Source: Neostapfia colusana (lineage: Eukaryota; Streptophyta; Magnoliopsida; Poales; Poaceae). From it: a stretch of DNA of 64,000 nucleotides. Position numbers and translations under genes: made by a program. Where the stretch lies: positions 37,699,944 through 37,763,943 of the forward strand of contig JASWHV010000019.1 of assembly GCA_030760725.1 (NCBI GenBank), read 5' to 3'. Under the pieces are notes generated by a model. That model was not told the DNA's origin, made no database searches, and saw only the letters and a program-made list of their open reading frames with translations. This document shows, in pieces, positions 19,703-29,663 of the stretch. Each line of letters starts with the position of its first letter. The stretch's first letter is position 1.

Positions 19703-21433
19703 CTAAGAACCTCTCGGCTCCCGCCAGAACCTTGCGGCTACTAGGGCGGCTACATCCTCGACTTTAGCCCTGGCAGCTTCCTCCCGCTCCACGGCTGGGC
19801 CCTCTCTCACTGGTTCTAGCGAGAAAGAGGGGTCGCGGCTCTTGAAGCATGCCAGCACATGTGACGCGACCTCTACGGCTAGGCCGCGACCCTCGGCCTC
19901 AAGCTCGCTGGCGACCACCGAGTCTAGCCTGTCCAGCTTGGCGCCGATCGACTCCAGCACGGGGATCACCTCCGCCACCTTCAACGAAGGAGCCGCGGCC
20001 CTCACCGGACTGAAGCCAAGAGGGATCAGGGCGGACCCCGCTCGATCCACAAAGCTCGAGACCGCAAGAGCCTCGGAGGACCGCAAGGCCGAGAGCTCCT
20101 CCACCTCGCGGCGGGCTGCCTGCAGGGCCTCCAGGTTCCTCTCAGGGAATTCCTTCTCCTTGGCCGCCAGGGAGCTCTCCCGAAGATGGAGAGTCTTGGT
20201 GAGCCGCTCCAACTCAGCAGCCTTGAAGTCGGCGGCCAACTCCCGGTCCAAGACCGCCCGGCATTCGCGGGAGACCTGTTCCTCCCTCAGGTCGAGGTCT
20301 GCCTTCAGGATCTCAAGCTCCTCGATTCGAGCTCGAAGGTCATCCTCGCCCGCCGCCAGCTGCGCGGCGACCATCTCCGCCTCGGCTGCCGTGGAACGCT
20401 CCCGTTCCTCAATGGCGAGTTTACGGCGCTCCATCCGCTGCCGTATCTCCTCAGCAGCAGAGAGGCTCTCCTCGGCCCGGGCGTGTGCCTCCAGGGCCTC
20501 CCTGTTGATCCGCCGCGATTCGGCGTCCATGCGGTCGACAGCCCGCTTCATCCGATCGAGGAGCACTTCCCTGAAGTCGAGCAACTCCCGCCTGGAGTCA
20601 AGCTCGCTCTTGACCTTCGCGGTCCGCTCCCGCAAAAGGTTCCCCCAGGTGAGGAGGTGATCCCGTTCAACTGTATACTCCTCCCGCTCGCGACCTAGTG
20701 CAGCCAATACCTGCCGGATGCTCGTCTCGGCAAGTGCGAAGGCATCAGCCAGGGGCAATGGAGCAACAGACGCCGGGGCAGTTCCCCTGACCTCCTCCAT
20801 CACCTCGTCCTCAACAGGAGTCGAAGCCCCAACAACCAAGACGAGACGCCGGCCAGGGGAAGCTGGCGCCGGGGCTCTGGCAGCCAGACCTGTCGGGCCC
20901 TCTTTGGCTTCAGGCTTCTTGACCTGTGGAGAGGGGCGAGCCGGGGAAGGCGGCGCTAGAGTAAGGGCCGGGCCGCCCGGTGCATGGTCGACCTGCGCTG
21001 TCTTGGGGGCCGCGGTGGCCGTCTCGGCAGAAAGAGACGACGACGGCGCAGAGTCCGGGCACACCAGAACAGGAGAAGTTCGTGCTGGCTTGGGGGCCGC
21101 GGCAGTTGTCCCGGGCTCCGAGCGCAACGGCACAGACTCTCCGCAAGTCGGGGATGGCCGGGAAGCGCGGACACTCCAGCGGGCTCTGAACCCCGACTTC
21201 CGAGCCGGGGGAGGACTCCCAGAGCCCGCTGCCGTCACTGACGGCCGCTCCGCAGCCGCTTGAACTGGCGGAGCAGGGGACGCCCCAGAAGCTTCCCTCA
21301 ACGCATCAGCTTGGGGCCTCTTCGAGTCGCCGCCGGAAGGAGTGCCAGGCACCCTAGATTCCCGACTTGGCACAGACGCCGCCGCTGGAGGAGATCGAGC
21401 GCGCTTCTTCTCTGGTGGCGGGTTGGAGGCCAT
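19703..21433 (-). CDS. Antisense coiled-coil protein of element C (576 aa, intact)
   Basis: An uninterrupted ORF opposite to gag and the LTRs. The start MASNPPPEKKRARSPP at 21433 matches B; 13 upstream codons are open but unconserved. Residues ~1-240 are proline/alanine/serine-rich with a basic start that may act as a nuclear signal. Residues ~240-455 are a long charged coiled coil (ESRRINREALEAHARAEESL, RMERRKLAIEERERS). The last ~120 residues are a conserved block (FVDRAGSALIPLGFSPVRAA, HVLACFKSRDPSFSLEP). Compared with A it lacks the PF04195-like domain, and compared with A and B it lacks the intron together with flanking exon sequence. Its integrity while pol is gone suggests selection or a young age. 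A self-associating or regulatory role is only a guess. Confidence 0.75.
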   Translation of the reverse strand: MASNPPPEKKRARSPPAAASVPSRESRVPGTPSGGDSKRPQADALREASGASPAPPVQAAAERPSVTAAGSGSPPPARKSGFRARWSVRASRPSPTCGESVPLRSEPGTTAAAPKPARTSPVLVCPDSAPSSSLSAETATAAPKTAQVDHAPGGPALTLAPPSPARPSPQVKKPEAKEGPTGLAARAPAPASPGRRLVLVVGASTPVEDEVMEEVRGTAPASVAPLPLADAFALAETSIRQVLAALGREREEYTVERDHLLTWGNLLRERTAKVKSELDSRRELLDFREVLLDRMKRAVDRMDAESRRINREALEAHARAEESLSAAEEIRQRMERRKLAIEERERSTAAEAEMVAAQLAAGEDDLRARIEELEILKADLDLREEQVSRECRAVLDRELAADFKAAELERLTKTLHLRESSLAAKEKEFPERNLEALQAARREVEELSALRSSEALAVSSFVDRAGSALIPLGFSPVRAAAPSLKVAEVIPVLESIGAKLDRLDSVVASELEAEGRGLAVEVASHVLACFKSRDPSFSLEPVREGPAVEREEAARAKVEDVAALVAARFWREPRGS

Positions 21434-21924
21434 GGCAAGGGAGGACTCAAGGGCAAGAGGGCAAAAGCACAAGAGTCCAAGAAGGAACGCTGGGAGGTGC
21501 GAAGGGAAACCACAATGAGGGTAAGATCTCCTCTAAAAACCTTCCCAGAATCAATTCCAGGCGATTCGGAACTCTTCGAATACGCCGCATCGGCAACCGC
21601 TTCGGCTCCTAGACCGAGCGCCGATGACAGGTTGACCCAAGCCACCCGACTGAAGCGGTGGGTCAAGGAGTCAGTCTCCTAAGAAGACAAGCCGGCAAGG
21701 CACTTCGGCAGTTCCCGAAGAAAGCGCCGCAACATGCAGAAGTGGCAGTCTTGGGAACCGCTGCAGTAAAAGCAACCATCAAGTGGGCGCACGCTCCCAC
21801 GATCCTGCGACCGTTCGTGCTCCGGCAGCGGTCAATGCGGGACTTAGCGAAAGTGCGCGGATCAGAAGAGACGGAGGTCCCACCTCGGGCTCGCTATCTT
21901 CCCCGAGATGGGCCCGGGGGCCAC
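21434..21924 (-). promoter_or_regulatory. Upstream region of C antisense gene, with polypurine tract
   Basis: 491 bp between the antisense ATG and the 3' LTR, collinear with the A and B equivalents. On + the last ~22 bp (GAGATGGGCCCGGGGGCCAC) are the polypurine tract priming plus-strand synthesis. A promoter for the antisense gene must lie here or in the LTR; I see no strong TATA. Confidence 0.5.
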
Positions 21925-23020
21925 TGTCGGTACCTGTGATATGGGGTACCCCCGCGCACAGGAGAAAATACCTAAGGAACTCGCCCTTCTCCGCAGGGAG
22001 AGCTCCGAAGGCGCCATGCGTCCGGCGGGGCCGGACCTCCCTCTCCTCAGAGGAGAGCTCCGGACCCGCCACGTGGCATACAGAAGCCGGACCTCCCCCT
22101 CCGCGGGCGAGGGGTCCAAAGGTGCCACGTATCCAGCAGGGACGGACCTTCCTCTCCTCAGAGGGGAGCTCCGGGGCCGCCACGTGGCCGACAGAAGCCG
22201 AACCTCCCCCTCCGCGGGGAGAGGTCCGGAGGCTCCATGTGCCCCGCGGGACGGACCCTCCTCTCCTCTGAGAAGGGCTCCGGGCCCGCCACATGGCCGG
22301 AAGAACGGCGCTGCCTGCCCCCGAGTGATAGGCAGCGGGCGTAAAGACGCCCCATACCTTGCCCGTACAAGGTATTCAAGGCCCGCATCTTCCCGAGACA
22401 CGGAGACGCGGAGCACGCCTCTGTCAGGTGCCGTTGCGCCCAGTCGCATCACAGACTGGCGCGCGGTGTTAGAACCTGCCAGCCAATAAACACCGCGACA
22501 AGACATCCCATGCCGCCTGCGCCGTCATCAACCATTACGACTAGCGTGCGACATGGGCAGAGCGGCAAGACGGAGACTCGGAAGTCTTCGTCAGAGACAA
22601 CTACCGGCATAACTGGAGATACGGTAGATAACAGTCAATCTCCCCGGGACCACCTGTCGGGTCCCGGGCCCCCTTGTAAGCCACCCGAGTCTTGGACTAT
22701 AAAAGGCTCGGGTAGGCGACGATAGCAAGGGTTCGCACTCTGCAACTCATACGCTATCCATTCACTCCCAAGCTGTAACTCACCCCCAAGCTCAGGACTC
22801 CGGCCCTGAGCAGCAAGCAATACAGCGAGCTCCATAGCTCACCATGGACGTAGGGTTTTACGCTCCGGCGGCCTGAACCACGTAAAAATCACCGTGTCAA
22901 GCTCTTACTAACTCGTCCATCCGCGCAAGCACTCCGCAAGGGACTAGCCCCACCGAAAAAAGAACCTCCGCGGGCTGCCCAGTGCAGACCCGGGGGAAGT
23001 GTCGACCGAACACTTTGACA
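21925..23020 (+). repeat. 3' LTR of element C
   Basis: TGTCGGTACC to CACTTTGACA, 1096 bp, with TATAAAA at 22698 and G-box sites near 22071 and 22179. Followed by the GAGAC duplication. Confidence 0.92.
22698..22704 (+). promoter_or_regulatory. TATA box of C 3' LTR
   Basis: TATAAAA in the family context GGACTATAAAAGGC. It could drive read-out into element A sequence downstream. Confidence 0.7.
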
Positions 23021-24501
23021 GAGACCGTCCTCTTCGCCACCTACATCTTGGTGGGGTTTGTCCCGCCGATTTCTTCCTTCTTCGTGACTCTTCTGGAGAC
23101 TTACGGCCTCCAGCTTCATCATCTCTCCCTGAACTCCTTCGCTCTGGCCGCCGTCTTCGTGCACTTCTGCGAGATGTTCGTGGGAGTGCGCGCTTCAGTG
23201 ACGCTTTTCCGTCACTTCTTCTTGCTGCGGACGACTGGGCACGGCTCGAGGAACCAACTGGGAGCCTACTACTTCCAGCACCGCTGCAAGGATCCGAAGG
23301 TCTCTAGATACCTTCTGCCCTTCAGTGCCTCGAGGTGGGAAGGCTGGAGGGATGACTGGGTGATCATGAAGACCGATGAGCACGATCGCCTCTAGTTGCC
23401 GACTGATGCTCCATCCACGGGGCGCCGCTTCTGGGAGGAGAGCCCGGAGCTGGAGTCGGAGTACGCGCCAGTCCTGGAGCGGATCCAGTTCCTGGCGGAG
23501 CAGGGGCTAACATCCCTGATGGTGCTGGTGGACTTCTTGTCGCGTCGCCTTGCGCCGCTGCAGCAGCGCAAAAGCCCGGCATGGTACTACACCGGCATAC
23601 ATGACTTCACCAGGCTGGAGACAGGCTTGGGCTCTGACCCGTCCGACAAAATGCTGAGGGAGATGCTGATGAGGGTAAGCAGCGACTTCCTTGATGACCG
23701 CTCCCTCACAGTTCCAGCTTCCTGCCTTCCCCTCTTCTTGGAGCCGTTGTGGAGGTCTAAGCTGCTGCGGGAGTTGCCGAACCTGGAGGATATTGGCCTT
23801 GCCGTTCGTCAGGTTGGTGATGCTTCCCGTGGGATCTCGATCTCTGAAGTTGACTGTTCCGGAGCACAGCGCGAGGCATCGACCGATGCCCAACCCGCGC
23901 CGAGGGGCGACGGAGCTCGGACTGTCGACATGGGGAAAGGCAAGGCGCCGGCCTCCAGTTCGCCGAAGAGGAAGCGCTCCCGGTCTCCACCGAGGTCGTC
24001 GTTCGCGCCGAGTCAGGGGGCAGGAGTGCCCCCGCGCTCTTCATCAGGGGGCGTCAGTTCATTGGGCGGCGACCCAAAGAGGCCTTGGGTCCTCCGCGCC
24101 AACCGGACTCCTCTTGGACAGCGGCGGTCCGAGGAGGGACGCCGGTGCTGCAGTGTCTGGGGCTGAACCAGGGGCTCAAGTGCCCAGGTCATCGAGTGTC
24201 CCTGCTGCAGGCTCTGCAAGTGGCGGTGCCGGAGGGAGCGTAGCTGGGACTCATCCGGGGGTGCAGGCGCCCCGGGCATCAGGTGCTCCAGGGGCTGGCG
24301 CGGCGAGTGGCGCCAAAGGTGCTGCCGGTGGGAGCTCCTCTGCTCCGTCTCCCAGGGGGGCCAGGGGGTCTCAGGTGCACCCCCTGCTCCGCCAGTCCAG
24401 GTGCCTTCGGCGCAGGCCTCGGCAGCGACGGCAGGCCCTGGCAGCCCTGCCCCGGCTCGGAAGCCACGGCTCCATGCCCGCTGGAATGTTCGTGTTCATC
24501 G

Positions 24502-24575
24502 GTAAGCTTACACTCACCGGATCTTAGTACTTGCGTACTTCTTTTTCTTGTCTTGAGAGCTTCCTGTGCTTGCAG
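24502..24575 (+). other. Predicted GT-AG intron in A antisense gene
   Basis: Starts GTAAGCTTAC after ...GTTCATCG and ends in a T-rich stretch with GTGCTTGCAG, 74 bp. Splicing joins the RVHR frame to DSSAAGDTSVPRP, which aligns with B's RVPR/DPSSAGNISVSRP. Unspliced, the upstream frame hits TAA inside the donor. Confidence 0.75.
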
Positions 24576-25415
24576 GGATTCATCGGCTGCCGGGGACACG
24601 TCTGTTCCCCGGCCACCTCCGGTTGGCAGGGGCCCAGTGCCACAGCGTCAGGACACTGCATCAGCTTCACCGGCCCCCGTGCAGGTCCAGATGTCTCCTC
24701 CTTCTGGCCTGGCGGAACCGGCTTCTGTGACGGCGGCGGCGCCCGCTCCTCTTCCTTCGCTAGCTCGGGAGCTGGCGGCTGATGAAGACTTGGCGGAGCA
24801 GGCTGACGGCGACCGGCTTTTGGGTGCTGATGTAGGAGGAGCCGGTGGAGGTCCTCAGGTGGGCGATGAGCAGGGGCACATTGGGACTGGCCCTTCCTCA
24901 GCGCCGTCTTCCCCTGATAGGCGCATCGTCGCGGTTGCCACGGATGTTGCGGTGCCGGCGTCACCTCCGCCGGATGACGATGCCATGGAGGAGGTCTGCG
25001 GCGCGGCTTCAGCCTCTGCCACCCCGCTGTCCCTGACGGACACTATGGAGCTTGCTCAGTCCGGTGTCCGGCAGGTCCAGGCTGCGCTCGAGCGCGAGCG
25101 GGAGGCCTTGGCGGATAAGAGGGACCGCCTCCGCGGCTGGGGGCGTCTCTTGAAGCTGCGGACCAGGGAGGTCGAGGAGGAGCTCGATGCTAAGCGGGCG
25201 AGGCTTGATGCTGAGGAGGAGCTCCTCAATGTGCAGAAGAAAGCCATCGACCACCTGGACACCGAGACTTGGCGGATCATGCAGGAGGCCCGTGAGGACT
25301 ATGACAGTGTTCGGGCCCGCTTCGACGTCAACGAGGAGATGCGGCTGCAGCTGGTGCGCCGCGACTGTGCCGTCGCAGAGCGGCAGCATGCCACGGCGGC
25401 CAAGGAGAAGGAGGT

Positions 25416-26540
25416 TGTCGAAGTGTTCGGTCGACACTTCCCCCGGGCCTGCACTGGGCAGCCTGCGGAGGTTCTTTTTTCGGTGGGGCTAGTCCCTTGC
25501 GGAGAGCTTGCGCGGATGGACGAGTTAGTAAGAGCTTGACACGGTGAGTTTTACGTAGTTCAGGCCGCCAGAGCATAAAACCCTACGTCCACGGCGAGCT
25601 ATGGAGCTCGCTGTATTGCTTGCTGCTCAGGGCCGGAGCCCTGAGCTTGGTGGTGAGTTACAGCTTGGGAGTGTATGGCTAGCGTATGAGTTGCAGAGTG
25701 CGAACCCAGGGTGCGAATGGCTAGAGTCTGAACCCCTGCTATCGTCGCCTACCCGAGCCTTTTATAGTCCAAGACTCGGGTGGCTTACAAGGGGGGCCGG
25801 GACCCGACAGGTAGTCCCGGGGAGATTGACTGATATCTACCGTATCTGCAGTTATGCCGGTAGTTGTCTCTGCCGAAGGCTTCTGAGTCTTCGTCTTGTA
25901 GCTCTGCCCATGCCGCATGCTAGTCGTAGTGGATGATGACGGCGGGGGCGGCATGGGATGTCTTGTCGCTGCGTTTATTGGCTGGCAGCCTCTGACACTG
26001 CGCGCCAGTCTGTGATGCGACTGGGCGCAACGGCACCTGACAGAGGCGTGCTCCGCGTCTCCGCGTCTTGGGAAGGCGCGGGCCTTGAATACCTTGTACG
26101 GGCAAGATATGGGGCGTCTTTACGCCCGCTGCCTATCGCTCAGGGGCAGGCAGCGCCGTTCTGCTGGCCACGTGGCGGGCCCGGAGCCCTCCTCAGAAGA
26201 GAGGGGGGTCCGGCCCCGCAGGACACGTGGATCCTTCGGACCTCTCCCCGCGGAGGGGGAGGTTCGGCTTCTGTTGGCCACGTGGCGAGCCCGGAGCTCC
26301 TCTCTGAGGAGAGGGAGGTCCGGCCTCTCCGGACACGCGGCACCTTCGGACCTCTCTCCTGCAGAGGGGGAGGTCTGGCTTCTGTATGCCACGTGGTGGG
26401 CCCGGAGCTCTCCTCTGAGGAGAGGGAGGTCCGGCCCTGCTGGACGCGTGGCGCCTTCGGAGCTCTCCCTGCGGAGAATGGCGAGATCCTTAGCCATTTT
26501 CCCCTGTGCGCGGGGGTACCCCATATCGAGAGTATCGACA
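25416..26540 (-). repeat. Solo GC-rich LTR H inside A antisense gene
   Basis: 1125 bp, minus orientation, from TGTCGATACT (26540) to CACTTCGACA (25416), flanked by perfect GAGGT duplications (25411-25415, 26541-26545) and with no internal region. It carries intact CACGTG sites, a TATA box at 25760-25766 (minus) and the U5 GTGGACGTAGGG. The split coiled-coil frame (KEKEV / AEQLE) resumes exactly after it. Confidence 0.93.
25760..25766 (-). promoter_or_regulatory. TATA box of solo LTR H
   Basis: TATAAAA on minus in the conserved GGACTATAAAAGGCTCG context. Confidence 0.7.
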
Positions 26541-27429
26541 GAGGTCGCCGAGCAGCTGGAGGCTGGAGAAGGTTACCTGAAGGCCAGGGCCGGAGAGCTG
26601 GAACTCCGGGAGGCTTCCTTGGCCGAGAGGGAGGAGCAGGTTGCCCGGGACCGCCAGGTGGTGCTGAATCGGGAGCTTGCTGCTGACTTCCGGGTGTCGT
26701 AGTTGGAGAGGCTCTCCCGGGACTTCACGAAGAAGGAGAGGAGGTTCACTGAGGAGGGGCCTGGCGCTCTTCTGGCGGCTCACCAGGAGGTGGAGCAGCT
26801 CCGAGCTTCACGGACCATCGAGGCCCGAGCAGTCTGGGACTTCGTCGGTCAGGTGGAGTCTGCTCTGGTGCCTCTCGGCTTTAGCCCCGTGAGGACGGGG
26901 GCTCCGGCGCAAGAGGTGGTCCAGGCGATCCCGGCGCTCAAGTCCATCGGCGCCAAGCTGGAGAGGTTGGAATCCTTGGTCGCCGACGAGCTCGAGGCTG
27001 AGGGGAGGAGCTTGGCGAAGGAGGTCGCCGCGCACGTGCTGACATGCTTCCGGAGTTGGGACTCCTCCATCTCTCTAGAGCTGGTGGTGCAGGGCCCCGT
27101 CGCCGAGTAGGAGTAGGTCGCCAGGGCCGGAGTCGGAGACGTCGCCGCCCTCGTCGCGTCTAGGTTCCAGCGGGAGGCCGGGGACTCCTAGGCGCTCGCC
27201 CTTGTAGCCGGAGGGCCTTATATTTTTTTGTTTTTTGTCTGTAATCCAGCTCGTGGAGCTTTTGAATGAACAGACTTGTTGTCTTGTGTGCCTGTGCTTT
27301 TCGCCTTCTTTTCTTGGCTTGTCCTGCCCGAGTCCTTAGCTCCATAAGGGCCCTGGGAGGTCTCCACCGATCTCAACGCTTGAACAGACACCTTCCTCGA
27401 TCCCTTGTTGACATAAGGACCCAAGTGGT

Positions 27430-27715
27430 CTTCGGAGCTCGCCCCTGCGGAGGGGGCGAGGTCCGGCCCTTCTGGCCACGTGGCAGGCTCGGAGCTCTCC
27501 TCTGAGGAGAGAGGGGAGCTCCGGCCCTACTGGACACGTGGCGCCTTCGGAGCTCACCCCCGCGGAGGGGGGGGGGGGAGTCCGGCTCTTCTGGCCACGT
27601 GGTAGGCCCGGAGCTCTCCTCTGAGGAGAGGGGGAGCTCCGGCCCTGCTGGACACGTGGCACCTTCGGAGCTTGCCCCCGCGGGGGAGGGGGGGGGGCGA
27701 GGTCCGGCTCTTCTG
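27430..27715. repeat. Internal G-box array (A)
   Basis: CACGTG occurs in GGCCACGTGGCAGG, GGACACGTGGCG, GGCCACGTGGTAGG and GGACACGTGGCACC at ~55-bp spacing. Confidence 0.8.
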
Positions 27716-28057
27716 GTCTTGGGTTGGAGTCGGGAGCTCCGGTCTTGAGAAGCCCTGGGACTTCAGTACCGCCGGGTGCTCCGGCCTTCCCTTGTGCAGT
27801 CCCCGTAGTGGCCCCCTGGTAGGTGTGGCCAATGCTTTGGGCACACCTACCACATTCCTGCGGGGGAGCTAAGGCCAGGGCTCCCCTGACCGTCCGGAGC
27901 ACGCCAGAGGTCCTGCACACAAGTAGGGAAACGGTAATTCCTCTTGGGGGCTCTCCCTTCCTTGTCTCTTAGTCTTATTTGGCTTACAGTCCTGGACCGG
28001 TATACGGGGCTTGGGTAATTCAGTGCGCCCGGCACCGGAGGTCTGGCTCCCTCCGAG

Positions 28058-28250
28058 GTCAGGGTGCAACCGTCCGACCCTAGTACTAGACTGTGGCGCT
28101 GGGGAGGCAGAGTGCACACTTTTTGGGTACGGAACCAGGCAAAGCAGGCTGCACACCCTGGACCTCCCGAGAGGCAGAGTGCGTACGCTTTGGGTACGGA
28201 ACCAGGCAAAGCAGGCTACACACCCTAGACCTCCCATGACTGGCGTAGGT
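28058..28250. repeat. 67-bp tandem repeat (A spacer)
   Basis: Two near-identical units, GGGTACGGAACCAGGC to CGTACGCTTT, start at 28125 and 28192, with a partial unit upstream. Diverged versions are in the spacers of B and C. Confidence 0.75.
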
Positions 28251-28398
28251 TTTTCTTGGAGGTGACCAACAGGCATCACAGTACCTGACTGGCGGAGGTC
28301 CGAAAGGCCCCCTGGCCTTTGACAGGTACCTCAAGCACAACCGCCTTCGGTAGGATGGAAAATGCCGACTAGGGATGAGAGTTGGAAAAAAGACCTGG

Positions 28399-29607
28399 TG
28401 TCGGTACCCTCAATATGGTGTACCCCCGCGCACAGGAGAAACTGCCTAAGGACCTCCCCCTTCTCCACAGGGAGAGCTCCGAAGGCGCCACGGGTCTAGC
28501 GGGGCCGGACCTCCCTCTCCTCAGGAGAGAGCTCCGGGCCCGCCACGTGGCCAGCAGAGCCGGACCTCCCCCTCCGCGGGGAGAGCTCCGAAGGCTCCAC
28601 GTGTCCAGCGGGGCCGGACTTCCCTCTCCTCAGAGGAGAGCTCCGGGCCCGCCACGTGGCCAGCAGAGCCGGACCTCCGCCCTCCATGGGGAGACCTCCG
28701 AAGGCTCCACGTGTCCAGCGGGGCCGGACCTCCCTCTCCTCAGAGGAGAGCTCCGGGCCCGCCACGTGGCCAGCAGAGCCGGACCTCCCCCCTCCGCGGG
28801 GAGAGCTCCGAAGGCTCCACGTGTCCAGCGGGGCCGGACCTCCCTCTCCTTAGAGGAGAGCTCCGGGTCCGCCACCGTGGCCAGCAGAGCAGCGCTGCCC
28901 GCCCCCGCGCAGTAGGCAGCAAGAGAAAAGACGCGCCATACCTTGCCAGTACAAGGTATTCAAGACCAGTGCCTTCCCAAGGCACGGAGACGCGGAGTAC
29001 GCCTCTGTCAGGTGCCGTTGCGCCCAATCACATCGCAGTGAAGACTGGCGCGCCGCGTCAGAGGCTGTACGCCAATAAACACAGCGACAAGACATCCCCT
29101 GCCGCCCCTGCCATCATCGACCACTACGACTAGCTTGCGGCATGGGCAGGGCGGCAGAGCGAAGACTTAGAAGCCCTCACCAGAGACAACTGCTGGCGTA
29201 ACTGCGGATATGGTAGATGGCAGGCAATCTCCCTGGGACCACCTGTCGGGTCCCGGGCCCACCTTGTAAGCCACCCGAGCCTTGGACTATAAAAGGCTCG
29301 GGTAGGCAACGTTAGCAAGGGTTCGACTCTTTGCACACTTACGCTCCAGCATCCGAGCACCCAACTCATCCTCAAGCTCAGAACTCTGGTTCTGAGCGTC
29401 AAGCAATACAACGAGCATTTCTGCTCACCGTGGACGTAGGGTTTTACGCTCCGACAGCCTGAACCACGTAAAAATCCCTGTGTCAAGCTTCTCCTTCAAT
29501 CGTCCCTAACACGTGAGCTCTCCGTGAGTGACTAGCCCCTCTGAAAAAGAACCTCCGCGGGCAGCCCAGAGCAGGCCCGGGGGAAGTGTCGACAACACAC
29601 TTCGACA
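28399..29607 (+). repeat. 5' LTR of element D
   Basis: TGTCGGTACC to CACTTCGACA, 1209 bp. It has four clean 109-110 bp repeat units at ~28500-28880, each with two CACGTG cores (for example 28544 and 28598), and a TATA box at 29288. It is the most regular array in the window. Confidence 0.92.
29288..29294 (+). promoter_or_regulatory. TATA box of D 5' LTR
   Basis: TATAAAA in GGACTATAAAAGGCTCG, ~410 bp downstream of the G-box array. Confidence 0.72.
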
Positions 29608-29630
29608 TTTGGCGCGCCAGGTAGGGGGCT
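29608..29630 (+). other. Primer-binding site of element D
   Basis: TGGCGCGCCAGGTAGGGG, identical to that of B. Confidence 0.7.
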
Positions 29631-29663
29631 TTTCCCTTGCGCGACGAGCTTTTGCCGACAAAG

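Larger units (their letters stand above)
14957..23020 (+). mobile_element. Element C: complete non-autonomous Tat-like Gypsy element with two intact ORFs
   Basis: It is 8064 bp, with LTRs 14957-16063 and 21925-23020 and perfect GAGAC duplications at 14952-14956 and 23021-23025. The content is primer-binding site, intact gag, 68-bp repeats, integrase remnant, spacer, intact antisense ORF and polypurine tract. By eye the LTRs differ at about 35 of ~1,100 positions (~97% identity), so insertion is fairly recent but not very recent. No RT or integrase core is encoded. It disrupts the antisense gene of element A in frame. Confidence 0.93.
14814..27191 (+). pseudogene. Antisense gene of element A: PF04195-like domain plus coiled coil, split by C and solo LTR H
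   Basis: The gene is antisense to A's LTRs. The start MASSLPPPRIAW is at 14814. The frame reaches the C insertion at 14956 and continues correctly at 23026 (VLFATYILVGFVPPISSFF). Next comes a region resembling PF04195 'putative gypsy type transposon' (LLETYGLQLHHLSLNSFALA, VHFCEMFVGV), then a basic/proline-rich linker, a GT-AG intron (24502-24575) and a long coiled coil to 25415. It resumes after solo LTR H at 26546 with AEQLEAGEG and ends REAGDS at 27189-27191. Defects outside the insertions are stops at 23393, 26699 and ~27108, and two opposing frameshifts near 24100 and 24350. It is the longest version in the window and probably ancestral to those in B and C. Molecular role unknown. Confidence 0.8.
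27192..28398 (-). other. Element A spacer beyond the antisense gene
   Basis: No gene. From left to right it holds the presumed 3' untranslated part of the antisense gene, an internal G-box array (27430-27715) and 67-bp repeats around GGGTACGGAACCAGGC (starts 28125 and 28192). It matches the spacer of B and C in reverse. It is cut at 28398 by element D, so A's gag and 5' LTR are not seen. Confidence 0.7.

Noticed and set aside
19842..20698. Sense-strand ORFs of 272 and 170 aa opposite the C antisense gene
   Set aside because: They are mirror frames of an E/R/L-rich GC3-biased coiled coil. Equivalent frames are not kept in A or B.
22982..23395. A separate membrane-protein-like gene starting at 22982
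   Set aside because: The first codons are LTR sequence of C. The hydrophobic stretch is the PF04195-like part of A's antisense gene resuming after the insertion.
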